From contig DDKG01000361.1 of assembly GCA_002339265.1 (NCBI GenBank), positions 1 through 14,427 on the forward strand: a DNA stretch of 14,427 bases, in the 5' to 3' direction. The translations under genes were made by a program, and so were the position numbers. Source of the DNA: Massilia sp. UBA2604. GTDB lineage: Bacteria; Pseudomonadota; Gammaproteobacteria; Burkholderiales; Burkholderiaceae_D. Below the pieces are notes generated by a model. The model worked only from the letters and a program-made list of their open reading frames with translations. It was not told where the DNA came from and did not search any database. The stretch's first letter is position 1. Every line of letters begins with the position of its first letter. Of this stretch, positions 12,734 to 14,427 are shown one piece after another.

Positions 12734-14427
12734 TGCGTGGCGGCGCGAAGAACAGCAATGCGCGGGTGGCCGCATCGAAGGGCGTGGCTTTCTCGAAAAG
12801 CCCGGTCCTGGCGGTGCGCCTGCCCGACTGGCGTTCGCGCCTGGTGCTGTTCGTCCTGTTCGCGGCCTTCGCCGCGCTGGCCGTACGCGCGGTCTGGCTG
12901 CAGGGCGTGTCGAACCAGTTCCTGCAAAAGCAGGGCAAGAGCCGCTACGAGCGCACGCTCGAGCTGCCGGCCACGCGCGGCCGCATCCTCGACCGCAACG
13001 GCGCCGTGCTGGCCACTTCGCTGCCGGTGCGCGCGATCTGGGGCATTCCCGAAGACGTGCTGCAGGCGCCGCCGGAAAAGCTGCGCGCGCTGGCTGGCCT
13101 GCTCGAGATGCCGGAATCCGAGCTGCGCAAGAAGCTCGACTCCGACCGCAGCTTCGTCTACCTGAAGCGCCAGGTCGAGATGCCGATCGTCGACCAGATC
13201 CTGGCGCTCAAGATCGACGGCATCGACACGCGCAAGGAATACAAGCGCTTCTACCCGCAGGGCGAAGTGATGACGCACCTGGTGGGCTTCACCAACGTCG
13301 AGGACAAGGGCCAGGAAGGGATGGAGCTGCAGCACCAGAAGACCCTGATGGGCGTGGCCGGCAGCCGCCGCGTGATCAAGGACCGCCTGGGCCACATCGC
13401 CGAAGACCTGGGCATGTTCCGCGAGCCGCACCAGGGCCGCGACCTGACCCTGTCGGTCGACAGCAAGCTGCAGTACATCGCCTTCACCAGTATCAAGAAC
13501 GCGGTCGAGAAGTTCAACGCCAAGGCCGGCGCCGCCGTGGTGCTCGACGTCCAGACCGGCGAGGTGCTGGCATTGGCCAACTACCCGACCTACAACCCGA
13601 ACGACCGCTCCAAGCTGACCGGCGAGCAGCTGCGCAACCGCGTCATCACCGACACCTTCGAGCCGGGTTCGACGATCAAGCCGCTGACCGTGGCGCTGGG
13701 CCTGGAAACCGGCCGCATCACGCCCGACACCGTGTTCGACAACAACCCGGGTTATATGATGGTGACCGGCCGCCGCATCCGCGACTTCCACAACTACGGC
13801 GTGCAGACCGTCAGCGGCATCATCCAGAAATCGTCGAACCTGGGCGTGGTCAAGATCGCCCAGATGATCCCGCAGCAGGAAATGTGGGAGCTGTACACCA
13901 AGGTCGGCTACGGCCAGGCGCCGCGCTTCGGCTTCCCCGGCGCCGCCGCCGGCCGCGTGCGTCCCTGGAAGACCTGGAAGCCGGTCGAATACGCCAACAT
14001 GGCCTTCGGCCACGGCCTGTCGGTGTCGCTGCTGCAGATGGCGCGCTCCTATATGATCTTCGCCCGCAACGGCGACATCATCCCGCTGTCGTTCGTGAAA
14101 GTGGACGAACAGCCGGTGGGCCAGCAGGTGATTTCGGCCAAGACCGCGGCCCAGGTGCGCACCATGCTCGAATCGGTGGTGGGCCCGGGCGGCACCGCCT
14201 CGCGCGCCCAGGTCGCCGGCTACCGCGTCGGCGGCAAGACCGGCACCGCCGAGAAGATCGTCAACGGCCGCTACTCGCGCACCAACAATATCGGTTACTT
14301 CGCCGGCATCGCGCCGATGTCCAAGCCGCGCTTCATCATCGCGGTGATGGTCGACGATCCGAGCGGCGCCTTGCGCACTGGCGGCTACGTCGCCGCCCCG
14401 ACCGCGGCCGACCTGTTTTCCAATGCG
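12730..14427 (+). CDS. ftsI: FtsI (PBP3), septal peptidoglycan transpeptidase, 3'-truncated
   Basis: Class B penicillin-binding protein that cross-links septal peptidoglycan with FtsW. The window holds 566 codons and ends before the stop; by comparison with E. coli FtsI (588 residues) only the last few tens of residues are missing. A basic cytoplasmic N-terminus is followed by a membrane helix (about 37-57, RLVLFVLFAAFAALAVRAVW). The PBP dimer domain follows with ATRGRILDRNGAVLATSLP. The transpeptidase domain has all three active-site motifs: S314-T-I-K317 (FEPGSTIKPLT), S368-S-N370 (KSSNLGVVKIA) and K503-T-G-T506 (GGKTGTAEK). ATG 12730 overlaps the ftsL stop (ATGA). A long antisense reading frame over this gene (12532-14013) is a codon-bias artefact. 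Confidence 0.97.
   Translation, partial: MMRGGAKNSNARVAASKGVAFSKSPVLAVRLPDWRSRLVLFVLFAAFAALAVRAVWLQGVSNQFLQKQGKSRYERTLELPATRGRILDRNGAVLATSLPVRAIWGIPEDVLQAPPEKLRALAGLLEMPESELRKKLDSDRSFVYLKRQVEMPIVDQILALKIDGIDTRKEYKRFYPQGEVMTHLVGFTNVEDKGQEGMELQHQKTLMGVAGSRRVIKDRLGHIAEDLGMFREPHQGRDLTLSVDSKLQYIAFTSIKNAVEKFNAKAGAAVVLDVQTGEVLALANYPTYNPNDRSKLTGEQLRNRVITDTFEPGSTIKPLTVALGLETGRITPDTVFDNNPGYMMVTGRRIRDFHNYGVQTVSGIIQKSSNLGVVKIAQMIPQQEMWELYTKVGYGQAPRFGFPGAAAGRVRPWKTWKPVEYANMAFGHGLSVSLLQMARSYMIFARNGDIIPLSFVKVDEQPVGQQVISAKTAAQVRTMLESVVGPGGTASRAQVAGYRVGGKTGTAEKIVNGRYSRTNNIGYFAGIAPMSKPRFIIAVMVDDPSGALRTGGYVAAPTAADLFSNA

Noticed and set aside
12532..14013. 493-codon antisense reading frame over ftsI and ftsL
   Set aside because: Strong GC bias at codon position 3 of ftsI leaves the opposite strand open; the product has repetitive His/Asp/Val-rich composition and no domain.

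Overview
The window looks like chromosome of a high-GC betaproteobacterium, most likely Oxalobacteraceae (Massilia-like). This rests on strong GC bias at third codon positions, the start of a division/cell-wall (dcw) cluster in the order mraZ-rsmH-ftsL-ftsI, a Csu-type pilus locus with spore coat U (SCPU) domains, and general protein character. The genus is an inference from memory of such proteins, not a database result. No tRNA, rRNA, CRISPR array or recognisable transposase was seen.

Layout. (1) 1-2593, plus strand: the last two genes of a Csu-type chaperone-usher pilus operon, a 5'-truncated outer-membrane usher and a two-domain SCPU tip protein, joined by an ATGA overlap. (2) 2571-8050, minus strand: six co-directional genes. 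In transcription order they are an AraC-family regulator, an AhpD-like carboxymuconolactone decarboxylase family (CMD) protein, a divergent acyl-CoA dehydrogenase-fold flavoprotein, an ABC ATPase, a Tat-exported NrtA/SsuA-like binding protein, and an SsuC/TauC-like permease. Several junctions are stop/start overlaps, so this looks like one uptake-plus-oxidation operon for an unknown small substrate. Its last gene runs 23 bp into the convergent pilus tip gene. (3) 8121-8378, minus: an 85-residue secreted protein that resembles a drastically shortened SCPU domain. (4) 8676-9929, minus: two orphan response-regulator genes, a stand-alone receiver and an unusual DNA-binding-domain-first/receiver-last protein. 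They are separated by a 158-bp nearly full-length palindromic element and a 14-codon leader ORF that overlaps the receiver start. (5) 10113-10673, plus: a small two-helix membrane protein with a possible PH-like domain. (6) 10931-14427, plus: the dcw promoter with a 10-bp-phased MraZ operator array, then mraZ, rsmH, ftsL and ftsI (cut by the window end).

How the parts work together. The dcw genes are tightly coupled and presumably autoregulated by MraZ. The pilus genes build a surface fibre at the outer membrane. The minus-strand ABC/oxidation operon probably imports a scarce organic or oxyanion nutrient and processes it under its own AraC regulator. The best candidates for undescribed biology are this operon, the palindromic element between the two regulators, the HTH-receiver protein with its upstream dyad, and the mini-SCPU protein.
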